Assembly (NCBI RefSeq): GCF_031846165.1
Contig: NZ_JAVRIE010000005.1
Span: forward strand, 62,001-126,000
DNA length: 64,000 nt
DNA from: Glaciecola blandensis
GTDB taxonomy: Bacteria > Pseudomonadota > Gammaproteobacteria > Enterobacterales > Alteromonadaceae
Direction: 5' to 3'
Notes under the pieces: model-generated
The model's database searches: none
What the model was told of the DNA's origin: nothing
What the model saw: only the letters and a program-made list of their open reading frames with translations
Shown: positions 9,223 through 18,179 of the stretch, piece after piece
How the letters are laid out: the number at the start of each line of letters is the position of its first letter
Numbering within the stretch: position 1 is the first letter of the stretch
Program-made: the position numbers and the translations under genes

Positions 9223-9256
9223 GAAAAAAATGCCGCTTTGAACAACAAGCGGCATT
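9223..9256 (-). terminator. Intrinsic terminator after amidohydrolase leader / between receptor and amidohydrolase
   Basis: A 10-bp GC-rich stem (AATGCCGCTT / AAGCGGCATT, arms 9229-9238 and 9247-9256) is followed on the minus strand by seven T residues. It sits 28 bases upstream of the amidohydrolase ATG, in the space between amidohydrolase (7477-9195) and receptor (9285-11996). Since both genes are on the minus strand with the amidohydrolase at lower coordinates, it terminates transcription coming from the receptor gene before the amidohydrolase. Confidence 0.75.
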
Positions 9257-9284
9257 TTGGGTTTTATTAAGCTAATGACTTAAC

Positions 9285-11996
9285 TTAAAAAGTGTAACGA
9301 GCCTGAACATACCAAGTCGCACCGTTGAAGCCAAAAGGACTGGCTTCTGAGTACAACTGGCCACTACCGCCAGCGCCCGGGTTTTCCTCTGGATAAGCAT
9401 CTAACAAGTTATCAATACCTGCAACTAAGCGAGTTTCATCATTCAATTGATAAGATACTTGAACATCCAATAGCACTTCAGCGCCGATACCATTCACACC
9501 ATTACCAGTATCATCCCAACCACCATAGTAGTTAGCACGAACTAAAGTACTGATATCGCCGTGAGAATGGAACCATGAAAGGTTTCCTCTCAAGTTTGGT
9601 AGCAAGTCTTCAATTGCTGCAACTCGTCCTGCGTCGATTGGGTTGACCGTACCAACACTGTCGACCTCAGTTTTGTTGTAGTTTGCTGCAAGTGTTAATC
9701 GAGAATCTCCGCCCATAAAGTCGAAACTATAGTTACCAACCAAGTCAATACCGGTCGTAGTCGTATCAAAACTGTTTGAGAAGAATCTAAATTGTGACAA
9801 GTCGTCCAAGCCGACAAACTCACCGCGATCAATCGTACCGTTTGCATCTAGGGCAGTTAGCGCCGCTGATACTGAAGCGAAGTCAGAGCCTGCTCCACCA
9901 GCAAAATTAAGTGCATCTAGGAAGTTGATATTACCTCCTAATGCAACACGATCAGTCAGTTCAATATTGTAGTAATCTACTGTCCAGCTAGTGTCGCCGA
10001 TATCGAACGCGGCACCAAACGAGAAGTTTCTTGCATCTTCTGGGCCAAGCGTTGGTCTACCGTTGCCTTGGCTTTCCACGAAATCAGCAGCAATTTGTCC
10101 TGCCGCTGAGAACAATGGCAAAGTACCTTGGTCAATCAACACACCTTGTACGTTCTGTGTTGTCACGTTCGTGATGTTCGCTTGACCTGCAGTTGGCGCA
10201 TGGAATCCAGTAGAGTAGGCTGCACGCAATCTAACCGTATCAGATACGTGGAAAATACCCGCTAGCTTGAAGTCAGTCGTGTTACCAAACTCACTGAAGT
10301 CTTCAGCTCGTATTGCCGTTTGGAGCGTTAAGTTTTCAGTAACATCTGCTTCTAAATCAACGTAAATCGCTTTACTGTCCTGCGAAGCGCTGGTATTCGC
10401 CGGGAAACCACCAAAACCGTTCGAGCTTGATGAGAAGCCTTGGCTAGCCAAAGGACCCAAGGCAAATGACGCTGAATCACCTGCGAATAAGTCAAATTCT
10501 TCTTTTCTGTATTCCGCACCAAATGCCACACTAAGCTCAGAATATAAGCCGGCATCCACCGCATATACAAAGTCAACGTTCAAGAGCGTTTCAGTTTGCT
10601 CTTGGCCACCAGGTACAAAGTCTCTTGGTGTATCTGGACCAAGCGAAGCGTTGATTGTGTTTTTGATGAAGAAGTCAGTTCTGTTTGAACCGCGCTGAGC
10701 ACTCACATCGTAAGATAAACCGGTACCAACTGCTATTTCACCACGGACACCCACAGTGAATGCCATATCTTCATTGGTCCCGCCGAAGCGAGGTACGAAG
10801 CCATTTGGAATGGTTTCAATAAATGAGAAACAGTTTGCGCTGGCTTGAACTTGTGCAAGTAATGTTGGATCAGGGAATACATTTCCGTTTCCGCCAATTG
10901 GGATACCATCGATACATGAATCAGTATTACCATCCAAAGCACCAACGAGTACCGAGTGAACGCCGTTCTCATCACGTAAACCTGTGAGTGGATCAACCAA
11001 TGGGCCAGCATATACACCGCCACGTTGGCTACCTTCTGTCACTGGGTTACGATAGAAGAAACCACCTGTTACTTGTCTTTCACCGTAGTTACCAAACAAA
11101 TAAAGCTCAGCATTGTCACTGATCTCAAATCCAGAGTTGATGAAAAGCTTAACGTCGTCTTCAACATCGGGTTGTCCCCAATACTGTGGTACTTCACTCG
11201 TGTAAGTATTAATACCGACGAAGTCGTCAGAAGAGATATATCCCGCAGCAACCATGCCCGCTACGTCATCTCTAACAACCGATCTTACTGTGCCTTCAAC
11301 ATCTCTAATTTCAGCTGTGACGTTGATAAAGCCATTTTCACCAGCTTCAAAACCGGCGTTTGCTGAAATTGTGTAATTATCGCCATCGCCTTCAAATGTA
11401 GAGCCATAACGCGCGTTTACTTCAAAACCTTCTGAATTATCACGCAAAATAAAGTTAAGCACGCCTGCAATGGCGTCTGAACCATACTGAGACGAAGCAC
11501 CATCACGCAATACTTCTACTCGTTTCAACGCCATCGACGGTATGGCTGAAATATCGACCCCTTGTGCACCATCAGAAATACCACCGCCAAGGAAGGATAT
11601 AATAGACCCTCGGTGACGGCGTTTACCATTCACCAAAACCAACACATTATCCGGTGATAAACCACGTAAGTTAGCGGGTCTTACGACTGTCGCTGCATCA
11701 CTAATGGGTTGCGTATTTACGTCAAAAGATGGCACTGCTGTGCGCAACATGTCTTGAACATCAGTTGATGAGTTTTGGCGAAATTCATCACCAGAAATAA
11801 CATCTACCGGAACAGGTGAGTCTGCTGCAGAGCGATTTGATAAACGAGTACCCGTAACGATGATTCGTTCAGCATCGCTTTCGGCTTGCGCATCAGTGTC
11901 TTCTTCTTGAGCAAACGAGTGGAGTGGATAGGCAGTAGCGATTGTCGCTGCGAGTGCCATCGTGATTGTATTTATTTTGTAAAACTTACTTTTCAT
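9285..11996 (-). CDS. TonB-dependent outer-membrane receptor
   Basis: The 903-residue product starts at ATG 11996 with GGGAG upstream; the longer frame to 12065 is not needed. A signal peptide (ending SFAQ) is followed by an acidic linker, then RIIVTGTRL, and a plug domain with NLRGLSPDNVLVLVNGKRR and VEVLRDGASSQYGSDAIAGVLNFI. The remainder is a beta-barrel ending in the aromatic signature YVQARYTF for BAM recognition. It would import a bulky substrate with TonB energy. The ligand cannot be told from sequence; the nearby gamma-glutamyltransferase and amidohydrolase suggest peptide or amide compounds, but that is only a neighbourhood inference. It is separated from the downstream gene by a terminator. 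Confidence 0.92.
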   Translation of the reverse strand: MKSKFYKINTITMALAATIATAYPLHSFAQEEDTDAQAESDAERIIVTGTRLSNRSAADSPVPVDVISGDEFRQNSSTDVQDMLRTAVPSFDVNTQPISDAATVVRPANLRGLSPDNVLVLVNGKRRHRGSIISFLGGGISDGAQGVDISAIPSMALKRVEVLRDGASSQYGSDAIAGVLNFILRDNSEGFEVNARYGSTFEGDGDNYTISANAGFEAGENGFINVTAEIRDVEGTVRSVVRDDVAGMVAAGYISSDDFVGINTYTSEVPQYWGQPDVEDDVKLFINSGFEISDNAELYLFGNYGERQVTGGFFYRNPVTEGSQRGGVYAGPLVDPLTGLRDENGVHSVLVGALDGNTDSCIDGIPIGGNGNVFPDPTLLAQVQASANCFSFIETIPNGFVPRFGGTNEDMAFTVGVRGEIAVGTGLSYDVSAQRGSNRTDFFIKNTINASLGPDTPRDFVPGGQEQTETLLNVDFVYAVDAGLYSELSVAFGAEYRKEEFDLFAGDSASFALGPLASQGFSSSSNGFGGFPANTSASQDSKAIYVDLEADVTENLTLQTAIRAEDFSEFGNTTDFKLAGIFHVSDTVRLRAAYSTGFHAPTAGQANITNVTTQNVQGVLIDQGTLPLFSAAGQIAADFVESQGNGRPTLGPEDARNFSFGAAFDIGDTSWTVDYYNIELTDRVALGGNINFLDALNFAGGAGSDFASVSAALTALDANGTIDRGEFVGLDDLSQFRFFSNSFDTTTTGIDLVGNYSFDFMGGDSRLTLAANYNKTEVDSVGTVNPIDAGRVAAIEDLLPNLRGNLSWFHSHGDISTLVRANYYGGWDDTGNGVNGIGAEVLLDVQVSYQLNDETRLVAGIDNLLDAYPEENPGAGGSGQLYSEASPFGFNGATWYVQARYTF

Positions 11997-12230
11997 TTGT
12001 ATCTCCCAATATTGTTGTAAGCGGATTTCCGTCGTGCTTAACTGCCGGTTTACTCTAGTTATCAAAAGAGATGCCCGATCTTATTATTGTATGGAGCATT
12101 GGAATTGAAGTAAGGCATTGTGCATATTCGGTTTTATTATTGTTTACGCACAAAAACATCAAGACACTATCGTGTTTTAGCATATGTGTATAGGGTGTCA
12201 AGGATAATATGGTGTTATCAAAACAGAGAC

Positions 12231-12776
12231 TTAACAGTCATCGGTTTGTACAATGATTCTGGGCTGAGTGCCATCTTCAGGATTATCGTAAATTACACCG
12301 CATCGATCGCCCCACTCGTAGCCCTTTGGCCATATCTTGGTCAGGAGTCCTGAAGTCGTAACAGGTCCGGCCACGCTGGTTTGATTGCCTCGACCACACC
12401 AATCCACAGCGCAAACAACACCAGGGTTAGTAAAAGTGATGGCATCCAGGTTGACTAGAAATTTGACAGCAAGATTTAAATTCCCCATAGGATAGCCAGA
12501 ATTTGTTCTTATTGTTTGCCCACCGATATCAATAGTGGAGTCAATGCCCGGTTGAGCTATATTTTTTATAATTGCAGAAGCATAAACTAAGTCAGAAGTG
12601 CTTTTTAAATCGGATGCCAGTTTCGTCAATTGAGCTTCTCTTGCGTCTTCTGTGAAATCAACAAACCTAGGTATGACGATGACACTTAAAATCCCAATAA
12701 GAACAATGACAACAATGAGCTCAACGAGTGTAAAACCGGTTTGTGATACATTGTTTGCTGCGGTACTTCTCTTCAT
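12231..12776 (-). CDS. Type IV prepilin-like protein (MSHA-type), orphan
   Basis: The 181-residue protein has a type III leader: a short basic stretch, then the prepilin peptidase site G/FTLVELIVVIVLIGIL with Glu at position 5 of the mature protein, and a long hydrophobic helix followed by PRFVDFTEDAREAQ as in MSHA pilins. The C terminus has several cysteines (VCAVDWCGRG, DRCG, TDDC) that may form the D-loop disulphide. No assembly ATPase, secretin or other pilin gene is adjacent, so it would rely on machinery elsewhere. The GspG-like alternative is possible, but the MSHA-like PRFVDF motif favours a pilin. Confidence 0.82.
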   Translation of the reverse strand: MKRSTAANNVSQTGFTLVELIVVIVLIGILSVIVIPRFVDFTEDAREAQLTKLASDLKSTSDLVYASAIIKNIAQPGIDSTIDIGGQTIRTNSGYPMGNLNLAVKFLVNLDAITFTNPGVVCAVDWCGRGNQTSVAGPVTTSGLLTKIWPKGYEWGDRCGVIYDNPEDGTQPRIIVQTDDC

Positions 12777-13210
12777 TCATCCACTACACTATTAATATCT
12801 TTTAAGCCAATAATTATCGCGGCGCTTTTAAAAAACACGCCCTGATAACTGATTAATATATTTGCCAACTAAGCCATACTGAATGCGAGACTCTATGACT
12901 TCATCAAACTTACCACAGAAGAGTAAGATTACGCCATCGATGATTAAACAAGTGAAGCTCAAACAAACTGCATTGGTAATGGTGTTGAAATAAAGAATCA
13001 AGGTTTAGAGTGCCATCATTTGCTCGCGACTTTATAAGAGCTGTTTACGCGTATGCATAGAAGATGCTATTTAAAAAGGGGGTCCGTTATTGTCACAAAG
13101 GTAAAAATAGCAGCGTTGAATAGCATTATTATTGGTGGTAATTTGGTAACTGTCGAATGATTCTATATTTAAATTTTTTCGTCAAACAAGTTATCTAAAG
13201 GAATAGATAT
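12777..13210. other. 434-bp intergenic region between divergent genes
   Basis: This divergent region is AT-rich. It contains a 32-codon open frame on the plus strand starting ATGACTTCATC near 12895 and ending at a TAA near 12990, with no ribosome site and no recognisable homology, so it is not called as a gene. No RNA gene or clear promoter was recognised. The ribosome site AAAGGAA for the downstream hydrolase is at its right end. Confidence 0.4.
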
Positions 13211-14224
13211 ATGAAAGCACACTCAAAAAGTATTGGTAAATACAGTGGACTGCTATTTGTCATGTTCTGTTTGACCGCCTGTCATAGCATTATTGCTTCA
13301 CAAATCACTAAACCACTCACACCTGTTTTTAGTAAGCTATCGGAAGAAGAAACTAGATTTTTTGGTGAGTTTTTTCGTTATTGCGATTCGAATAAAAAGT
13401 GCCTCGATTTATTTTTGCGCCAAGCGCAAGAGGTCGACACAGAGCGAACTATCAAACTCAGCCTGATTCAAGGAACAGAGAAAAAGGTTTTCAATGTCGA
13501 TTTGAACGAGACCAACAGGTATTCGTCTGAACCCGGAAAATTGATTGTTATTTTTCCTGGCTTTGGGATCGATAGTCGCGTTTATTCCGGCACTTTAGCA
13601 CCATGGTTAAACCACTTGTCTGGTAATGATGTGCTCGTAGCTCCAGCAGCTAATCAAAATGCAAACTTTAACTTTGGCTTAGATTCTGCCTCTTTGATTG
13701 CTGAATACATCAAGAAATCGGCTTATAAGAAGGTATCCGTATTGAGTTTTTCAATGGGAGCGGTAGCTGCAATCCACCTAGCTTCATTAACGGAAGTTGA
13801 ACGCAATGTGATGATAGCGCCTATGCAGGACTTTCCTCTTGCGCTCAAGACTGTCGGAGGAATGCAATATCCAAAGCTATCTAAATTCTTAAACGATGAC
13901 GATTATATTTCGATTGCCAACGAGGTTATTTTAAATAGTAAAGTTGATGCTAATACCCTGGACTTGCGTTCGCGCTTGCAACAATACCAAGTGCAGGATA
14001 CTCGCAGAGTTCATTTATTTGCGAGCCGCGGCGACAGAATCAGTCCATTTCAGTATTGGAAACCATTGGCAGAAACATCAGTTTGCTTGAAACAAACCAA
14101 CAAACTAAACCATACACATTTGATGGCATTAATGGATGAAGATTTGAGAAACGAAGTACTTCTGCTGATGAGAGCGCCACTAAGGAGAAATGAATGCATC
14201 GCGGAGAGTGATGTGGCTATTTAG
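13211..14224 (+). CDS. Alpha/beta-hydrolase lipoprotein
   Basis: The 337-residue protein begins with a signal peptide and lipobox LTAC. From about residue 110 it reads as an alpha/beta hydrolase: IVIFPGFGID gives the oxyanion-hole strand, and VSVLSFSMGAVAAIHLA is the nucleophile elbow (S-F-S-M-G, slightly off the usual G-x-S-x-G). VHLFASRGDRISP supplies the acid region and NHTHLMAL the likely catalytic histidine. It has a strong ribosome site (AAAGGAA). A single-gene unit; substrate unknown, lipase or esterase likely. Confidence 0.8.
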   Translation: MKAHSKSIGKYSGLLFVMFCLTACHSIIASQITKPLTPVFSKLSEEETRFFGEFFRYCDSNKKCLDLFLRQAQEVDTERTIKLSLIQGTEKKVFNVDLNETNRYSSEPGKLIVIFPGFGIDSRVYSGTLAPWLNHLSGNDVLVAPAANQNANFNFGLDSASLIAEYIKKSAYKKVSVLSFSMGAVAAIHLASLTEVERNVMIAPMQDFPLALKTVGGMQYPKLSKFLNDDDYISIANEVILNSKVDANTLDLRSRLQQYQVQDTRRVHLFASRGDRISPFQYWKPLAETSVCLKQTNKLNHTHLMALMDEDLRNEVLLLMRAPLRRNECIAESDVAI

Positions 14225-14479
14225 ACTTCGATATAAATGCTTTGACTGGCTTTTGTGTGGCTGGAGATTCCTACCTGCGCAGGAATGACGTAGGAGGTAT
14301 TGGCTATGGCTCCTTGTGGATGAGGCCAGAAATACAGTGACCGATGTTTCTCCTGGCAAACCAATGTTTGGAAAACCTTCGACTTGCAAATAAACATCGA
14401 TGTAATCATTCTCCTTAACGTGGCCTGCCCACCAAACCAGCCACTTTCTTCGCTCAAAAGTAGATTCATCATTTAACAT
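14180..14479 (-). pseudogene. Possible small ORF, 3' end overrun by a repeat element
   Basis: A 99-codon frame begins with an ATG preceded at good distance by GAGAG. The first 60 residues (starting MLNDESTFERRKWLVWWAGH) look like ordinary protein, but the following RHSCAGRNLQ is the translation typical of the dispersed inverted repeat at 14267-14286, and the frame then runs antisense into the hydrolase gene. This suggests a gene that lost its 3' end to the repeat or to a deletion. I do not recognise the family, and it may not be expressed. Confidence 0.3.
14267..14286. repeat. Dispersed REP-like inverted repeat
   Basis: ATTCCT-ACCTGCGC-AGGAAT followed by GACG is one copy of the widespread intergenic element with a GATTCCTGC..GCAGGAATGAC core; one base of the left arm appears mutated. 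It is related in form to the array after ggt. Confidence 0.5.
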
Positions 14480-14512
14480 CTTTATCTCTCGGTCTGTGGA
14501 AGTGTGGCTTTT

Positions 14513-15172
14513 CTATGTATGCCAAGCACTTGGAACTTGAATATTTTCAATTAAGAAATCGATAAATACTCGTACTTTCGCCGTTAGCACATTCGATTTT
14601 GGATATACTAACCAAACAGCTGCGTTATCATCATATTTGTAGTCGGGCAGGACCCGGACCAAACTTCCTTCTTTTAATTCAGTGTGTACGTTCCAAATAG
14701 AGCTCATGCAAATGCCAAGACCAGCTTTAGCTGCAATGCGAATACTTGAGCCATCGTCACATATTACTCTCGATTTTACTGGGTGAAGCGGAAAGGCATA
14801 ACTTTCTCCAGCTACGGTAGAAACGAGCTTTCTTGTTTTGTTGCTGTCGAACAAAATTAACTGGTGTTGCTCTAAATCGCTTGGTTCTTTAGGTATACCG
14901 TACTTTTTTAGATAGTCTGGCGACGCACATAAAATACGTGTGTCGTCAGCTAGTTTTCGACCTATAAGACTACTATCTTCAACTGCATAGTTACGTAAAG
15001 CAAGGTCATAACCACCATCGATAAGGTTCATTTGGGTATCGGATAGCTTTAACTCAAGGTTGATTTGGGGATACTGGTCGGTGAACTTTGGTAAAATTGG
15101 TGCAATAAACAACTGCGCAAACGTACTTGATGACGCGAAGCGCAATGTGCCGCTTACCTTTTTGAATGGCAA
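14513..15172 (-). pseudogene. LysR-family regulator remnant lacking its DNA-binding domain
   Basis: The frame encodes about 219 residues that correspond to the LysR substrate-binding domain only: VSGTLRFASSSTFAQLFIAPILPKF marks its first strand, and DGGYDLALRN, RILCASPDYL and AGLGICMSS are classic later motifs. The 85-95 residue N-terminal helix-turn-helix and linker are absent, and the only start is a TTG within the breakpoint. Immediately across the breakpoint, on the other strand, begins the C-terminal part of a zinc oxidoreductase. A deletion between formerly divergent genes explains both truncations. It cannot bind DNA as a normal LysR. Confidence 0.8.
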
Positions 15173-15446
15173 TGTTGCGACAACAGTATCGATGGTAGAA
15201 ATAGATTTAACAGCAGCTCACTTCAAAGGCCTGTCGCTACATGTTGTGTTTATGTTGATCCCAATGCTTCACAATCACAGACGTGAAGAGCATGCTCGGA
15301 TCTTAAAAGCCTTGAGTGAGATTGTTGAAGCAGGCGCCTTAAAACCAGTTTTGGATGAAACAGAATACCAGCTTGCAGAGATTGGTAAAGCACATGAGCG
15401 CTTAGAGAGTGGCCAAGCAATGGGTAAAGTGGTAGTGACGGTATAG
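15165..15446 (+). pseudogene. Zinc-type alcohol dehydrogenase / quinone oxidoreductase remnant (C-terminal 90 residues)
   Basis: From roughly 15165 the frame encodes a segment typical of the end of medium-chain quinone oxidoreductases: FKGLSLHVVFMLIPML, then EIVEAGALKPVLDE and the final AHERLESGQAMGKVVVTV. About 250 N-terminal residues, including the nucleotide-binding domain, are missing. Upstream codons in this frame are the antisense of the LysR remnant and carry no homology. It ends at TAG 15444-15446, immediately followed in the same frame by the cupin remnant. Confidence 0.8.
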
Positions 15447-16127
15447 TTGTTCAAATCAAGAGCTAAAGTAAATAGCTGGGGTGTCTATGTGGGCATCTCA
15501 GTAAGATTTAATCCGGGGTTTTCTTCTCCCCCTCATATTCACAATATTACTTATCGCGGCATTGTCATTGAAGGCTTGCTACACAACGACGATCCAACAG
15601 CCGAATCAATGTGGCTGCCCGCTGGTTCATTCTGGACTCAACCGGCAGGAGAAGATCATATTACAGCTGCAAATGCACAATCTAATATGATTTATCTTGA
15701 AATTGATAGCGGTCCTTACTTAGTAAAGCCCTCTACAGAAAAATTTGATAGTGGTGAAAGGCCAGTCAATATTCATAGCGACAACATTGTCTGGTTATCG
15801 GAAGATGAATCTACCCTAATTAACGGTGAAGCGATTAAACTTGCTAACCTTTGGCAAAATAAGACTAACTTGACCCGAGGCATGTTAGTAAAGTTGAATA
15901 AAGGTGCAAAAGGATATTTGTTCGGTCAAAGTGACGGCAGTCCAGAATTCAAAGCTGTGGTTATTCAAGGGCTAGTCAGCTACAAATCAGACGAAACAAA
16001 GCAAGCTGTTAAACTAAATGCAGGAAGCTTCTTTAGCTCTACAGGAAAATTTGAGCACGAACTATCAACTGAAAGTGACACCATTATTTACATTAGAACT
16101 GACGCAAAACTAAAAGCCGAATTCTAA
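15447..16127 (+). pseudogene. DUF4437-type cupin protein, apparently 5'-truncated
   Basis: The frame (226 codons at most) contains a cupin core: GFSSPPHIHNITYRGIVIEG with metal-type histidines, MWLPAGSFWTQPAGE and ITAANAQSN, then a second, degenerate cupin half with KGAKGYLFGQ and VVIQGLV. This matches the DUF4437 family by recall. Members I know of are secreted and carry a further N-terminal half-domain and signal peptide; here the homology begins only about 20 codons after the preceding stop, the only starts are TTG or internal, and no ribosome site is visible. It is probably the third truncated remnant in the row. If a start is used, a shortened cupin could still be made. Confidence 0.55.
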
Positions 16128-16136
16128 AACTAAAGG

Positions 16137-16160
16137 TGGCGTCTTGCGCTTTGGACGCCA
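16137..16160. terminator. Stem-loop between convergent genes
   Basis: A 7-bp GC-rich stem TGGCGTC / GACGCCA with a 10-base loop lies between the cupin remnant and the convergent membrane protein gene. No long T-run follows. Confidence 0.5.
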
Positions 16161-16194
16161 TCTGTAATCGCTAATATATATGTTTCTGGCTTGC

Positions 16195-16875
16195 TTAATT
16201 CTGCTTTTTGCGAAGCATGACAACGCCCATCCATATAAACCAGACTATTTGGCTTAATCCAAATGCATCCTTAAGTTCTGGTAGCCCTTGATAAACAGTG
16301 AGTATACCTAGCATACCAACGACAACTCCAAATACACATAAGGCTTTAGTGATTTGCTGAGTTCGCAGCCCAACAATACTTAGTAGAAATACCCATAATC
16401 CGCCTACTAATTCGATTCCGCCTCCTAAAGCATTTGCAACTGTTGCGTGGACAAAGTACAAGACCTCAGCTTGCTGTTGATCATGAGCGTGAAGACTGGC
16501 CATAGTATTCATCCCAACAAGTGCAATCATCCCTGAGCACATCAAGAGTACCACCCAAATAAATCCAAATGCACTCGCAGTATTGAGTATATTTGATTTG
16601 TTTTTTGTCAGCATAACGTGGCTAGCTTGAACAACAATAAGCAACAAAATCCCGAAAACCAGATAGCCGGCTATATAGGCACTACTAATGAGCTCCTGGT
16701 TTGCGACTAAATAAGCAATTTTTTCCTGAAGTAAATCTGTTGGTGGGATACTGAGCATGACACCAAAAACGATAAACATCCACACATAACATAGCGGCAT
16801 CGTAAGCAGCGATAGAGCTCCGTAGCGCATCAATTGACTGTTTTTATTTGCGGTAGTATTTGCTTCTAAATTCAT
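16195..16875 (-). CDS. Six/seven-helix inner-membrane protein (DUF4386-like)
   Basis: The 226-residue protein is almost entirely hydrophobic, with about six or seven membrane helices separated by short loops and a basic end (RKKQN). It resembles the DUF4386 group of small membrane proteins, but without a search this is only a likeness. It is divergently transcribed from an AraC-type regulator gene 145 bp away, which may control it. Confidence 0.65.
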   Translation of the reverse strand: MNLEANTTANKNSQLMRYGALSLLTMPLCYVWMFIVFGVMLSIPPTDLLQEKIAYLVANQELISSAYIAGYLVFGILLLIVVQASHVMLTKNKSNILNTASAFGFIWVVLLMCSGMIALVGMNTMASLHAHDQQQAEVLYFVHATVANALGGGIELVGGLWVFLLSIVGLRTQQITKALCVFGVVVGMLGILTVYQGLPELKDAFGLSQIVWFIWMGVVMLRKKQN

Positions 16876-17020
16876 GGCTGACCTTATTGCTAATGTTAAA
16901 AAGTTAAATTATATTCAAGCCGCTATCATAGTATTGTAGTGTGCTTAAGTCGTCCGAGTTAGTTGGGAAGGACTTTTTTTTCGAAGTTTTTACTCAACAC
17001 AGGTTATTTCTCTGCTCATC

Positions 17021-18154
17021 ATGTTTGATATTTTTATTTCGACCATAGCCATGTCGGTAGCATGCTTCTCTTTATTTTTGCTTCCGAAAGATCATCCAAC
17101 GAGAGCCTTGTCGCTTGTGCTTATTTGTTTGGTCTTTTTGTCTGCGGGGTCTGTTGTTTTTAATCTACTGCCAGCACTTACCCAAGTTTATGTTAGCTTG
17201 ATTCCGAGCATTTTCTTTCTTCTTATTCCCGCATTTTGGTTGTATCACGATGCGCTTATTTCAGTGAAGCCGTGGTGCTGGGATAACAAATTGTTAAAAC
17301 ACTTTGTTACAGTTCCTATCGCAATGCTGCTTAGTATAGCTTTGTTGGTCCTTCCTGAAGAGGATTTTAAACAAATGTTTTTCTCTTCTGAGCCAGTAAG
17401 CAAGTGGTGGTTAAGCTTATTGTCAATGTTATTTTTTATCGGTGTTCTTAGTTGGTGTGTTCTCAGTTGTGCCTACGCTATTAGTATTTTACGCCGCACA
17501 GCAAAATATCAAAAACGAATAAAATTAGTCTATGCAGATAAATCCGGGCGAAACTTAAACTGGATCGTTATCACTTCAATTCTCATTGTTTTCACTTGGG
17601 TTTATGGCTTGATTGTTTTAGCGCTTGAAGATCAATTGCTCGATTATGGGGTATCAGAAACCGGCACATTGATATTACTAGCAATTGTCGTTTGGCTAGT
17701 TGCACATAATGGTATAAGACAAAGGCCGGGCTTTGTAGAGATACAAGATGAACCAAATGCTCTGAATGACCAAACAAATAAGAAGCCTTATGAGCGCTCA
17801 TCGTTAGGCCAGAATGACTTGAATCGGATATCATCAAAGTTGTCAGTAGCAGTGGATAGGGACAAAGTGCATTTTGATTCAGCATTGAATTTACCTAAGC
17901 TCTCAAAGCATATTGGGGAACCTTCCCAATACATTTCACAAACCTTATCTCAACAACTGAATACAACGTTTTTCGACTACATTAATACTGCTAGAATAAA
18001 TGAAGCAAAGGAATTACTACTGGGTACAAGTAATTCAATATTGGAAATAGCATATGCTATTGGTTTTAACTCAAAGTCTTCGTTTTATAAAGCTTTTCGG
18101 CAAGATATGGATATGACCCCTACGCAATATAGGAAATCACACCCAATTCGTTGA
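17021..18154 (+). CDS. AraC-family regulator with N-terminal membrane domain
   Basis: The 377-residue protein has about six or seven hydrophobic helices in residues 1-235, then a soluble C-terminal AraC DNA-binding domain (about 285-375): LPKLSKHIGEPSQYISQTLSQ is the first helix-turn-helix and ILEIAYAIGFNSKSSFYKAFR with MTPTQYRK the second. Membrane-anchored AraC proteins of this layout are common in Alteromonadales and Bacteroidota and probably sense a signal in the membrane or periplasm. The divergent membrane protein is the nearest candidate target. Confidence 0.88.
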   Translation: MFDIFISTIAMSVACFSLFLLPKDHPTRALSLVLICLVFLSAGSVVFNLLPALTQVYVSLIPSIFFLLIPAFWLYHDALISVKPWCWDNKLLKHFVTVPIAMLLSIALLVLPEEDFKQMFFSSEPVSKWWLSLLSMLFFIGVLSWCVLSCAYAISILRRTAKYQKRIKLVYADKSGRNLNWIVITSILIVFTWVYGLIVLALEDQLLDYGVSETGTLILLAIVVWLVAHNGIRQRPGFVEIQDEPNALNDQTNKKPYERSSLGQNDLNRISSKLSVAVDRDKVHFDSALNLPKLSKHIGEPSQYISQTLSQQLNTTFFDYINTARINEAKELLLGTSNSILEIAYAIGFNSKSSFYKAFRQDMDMTPTQYRKSHPIR

Positions 18155-18179
18155 TAGACACGTTGAGCAACATCAAGTG

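Noticed and set aside
10733..11366. Additional frames inside the TonB receptor gene
   Set aside because: They are antisense or shifted shadows with no ribosome sites and no family motifs.
12895..12993. 32-codon open frame upstream of the alpha/beta hydrolase
   Set aside because: No ribosome site and no recognisable similarity; too short to call.
15060..15164. N-terminal 35 codons of the oxidoreductase remnant frame
   Set aside because: They are antisense to the LysR remnant and have no dehydrogenase similarity; homology begins only near 15165.
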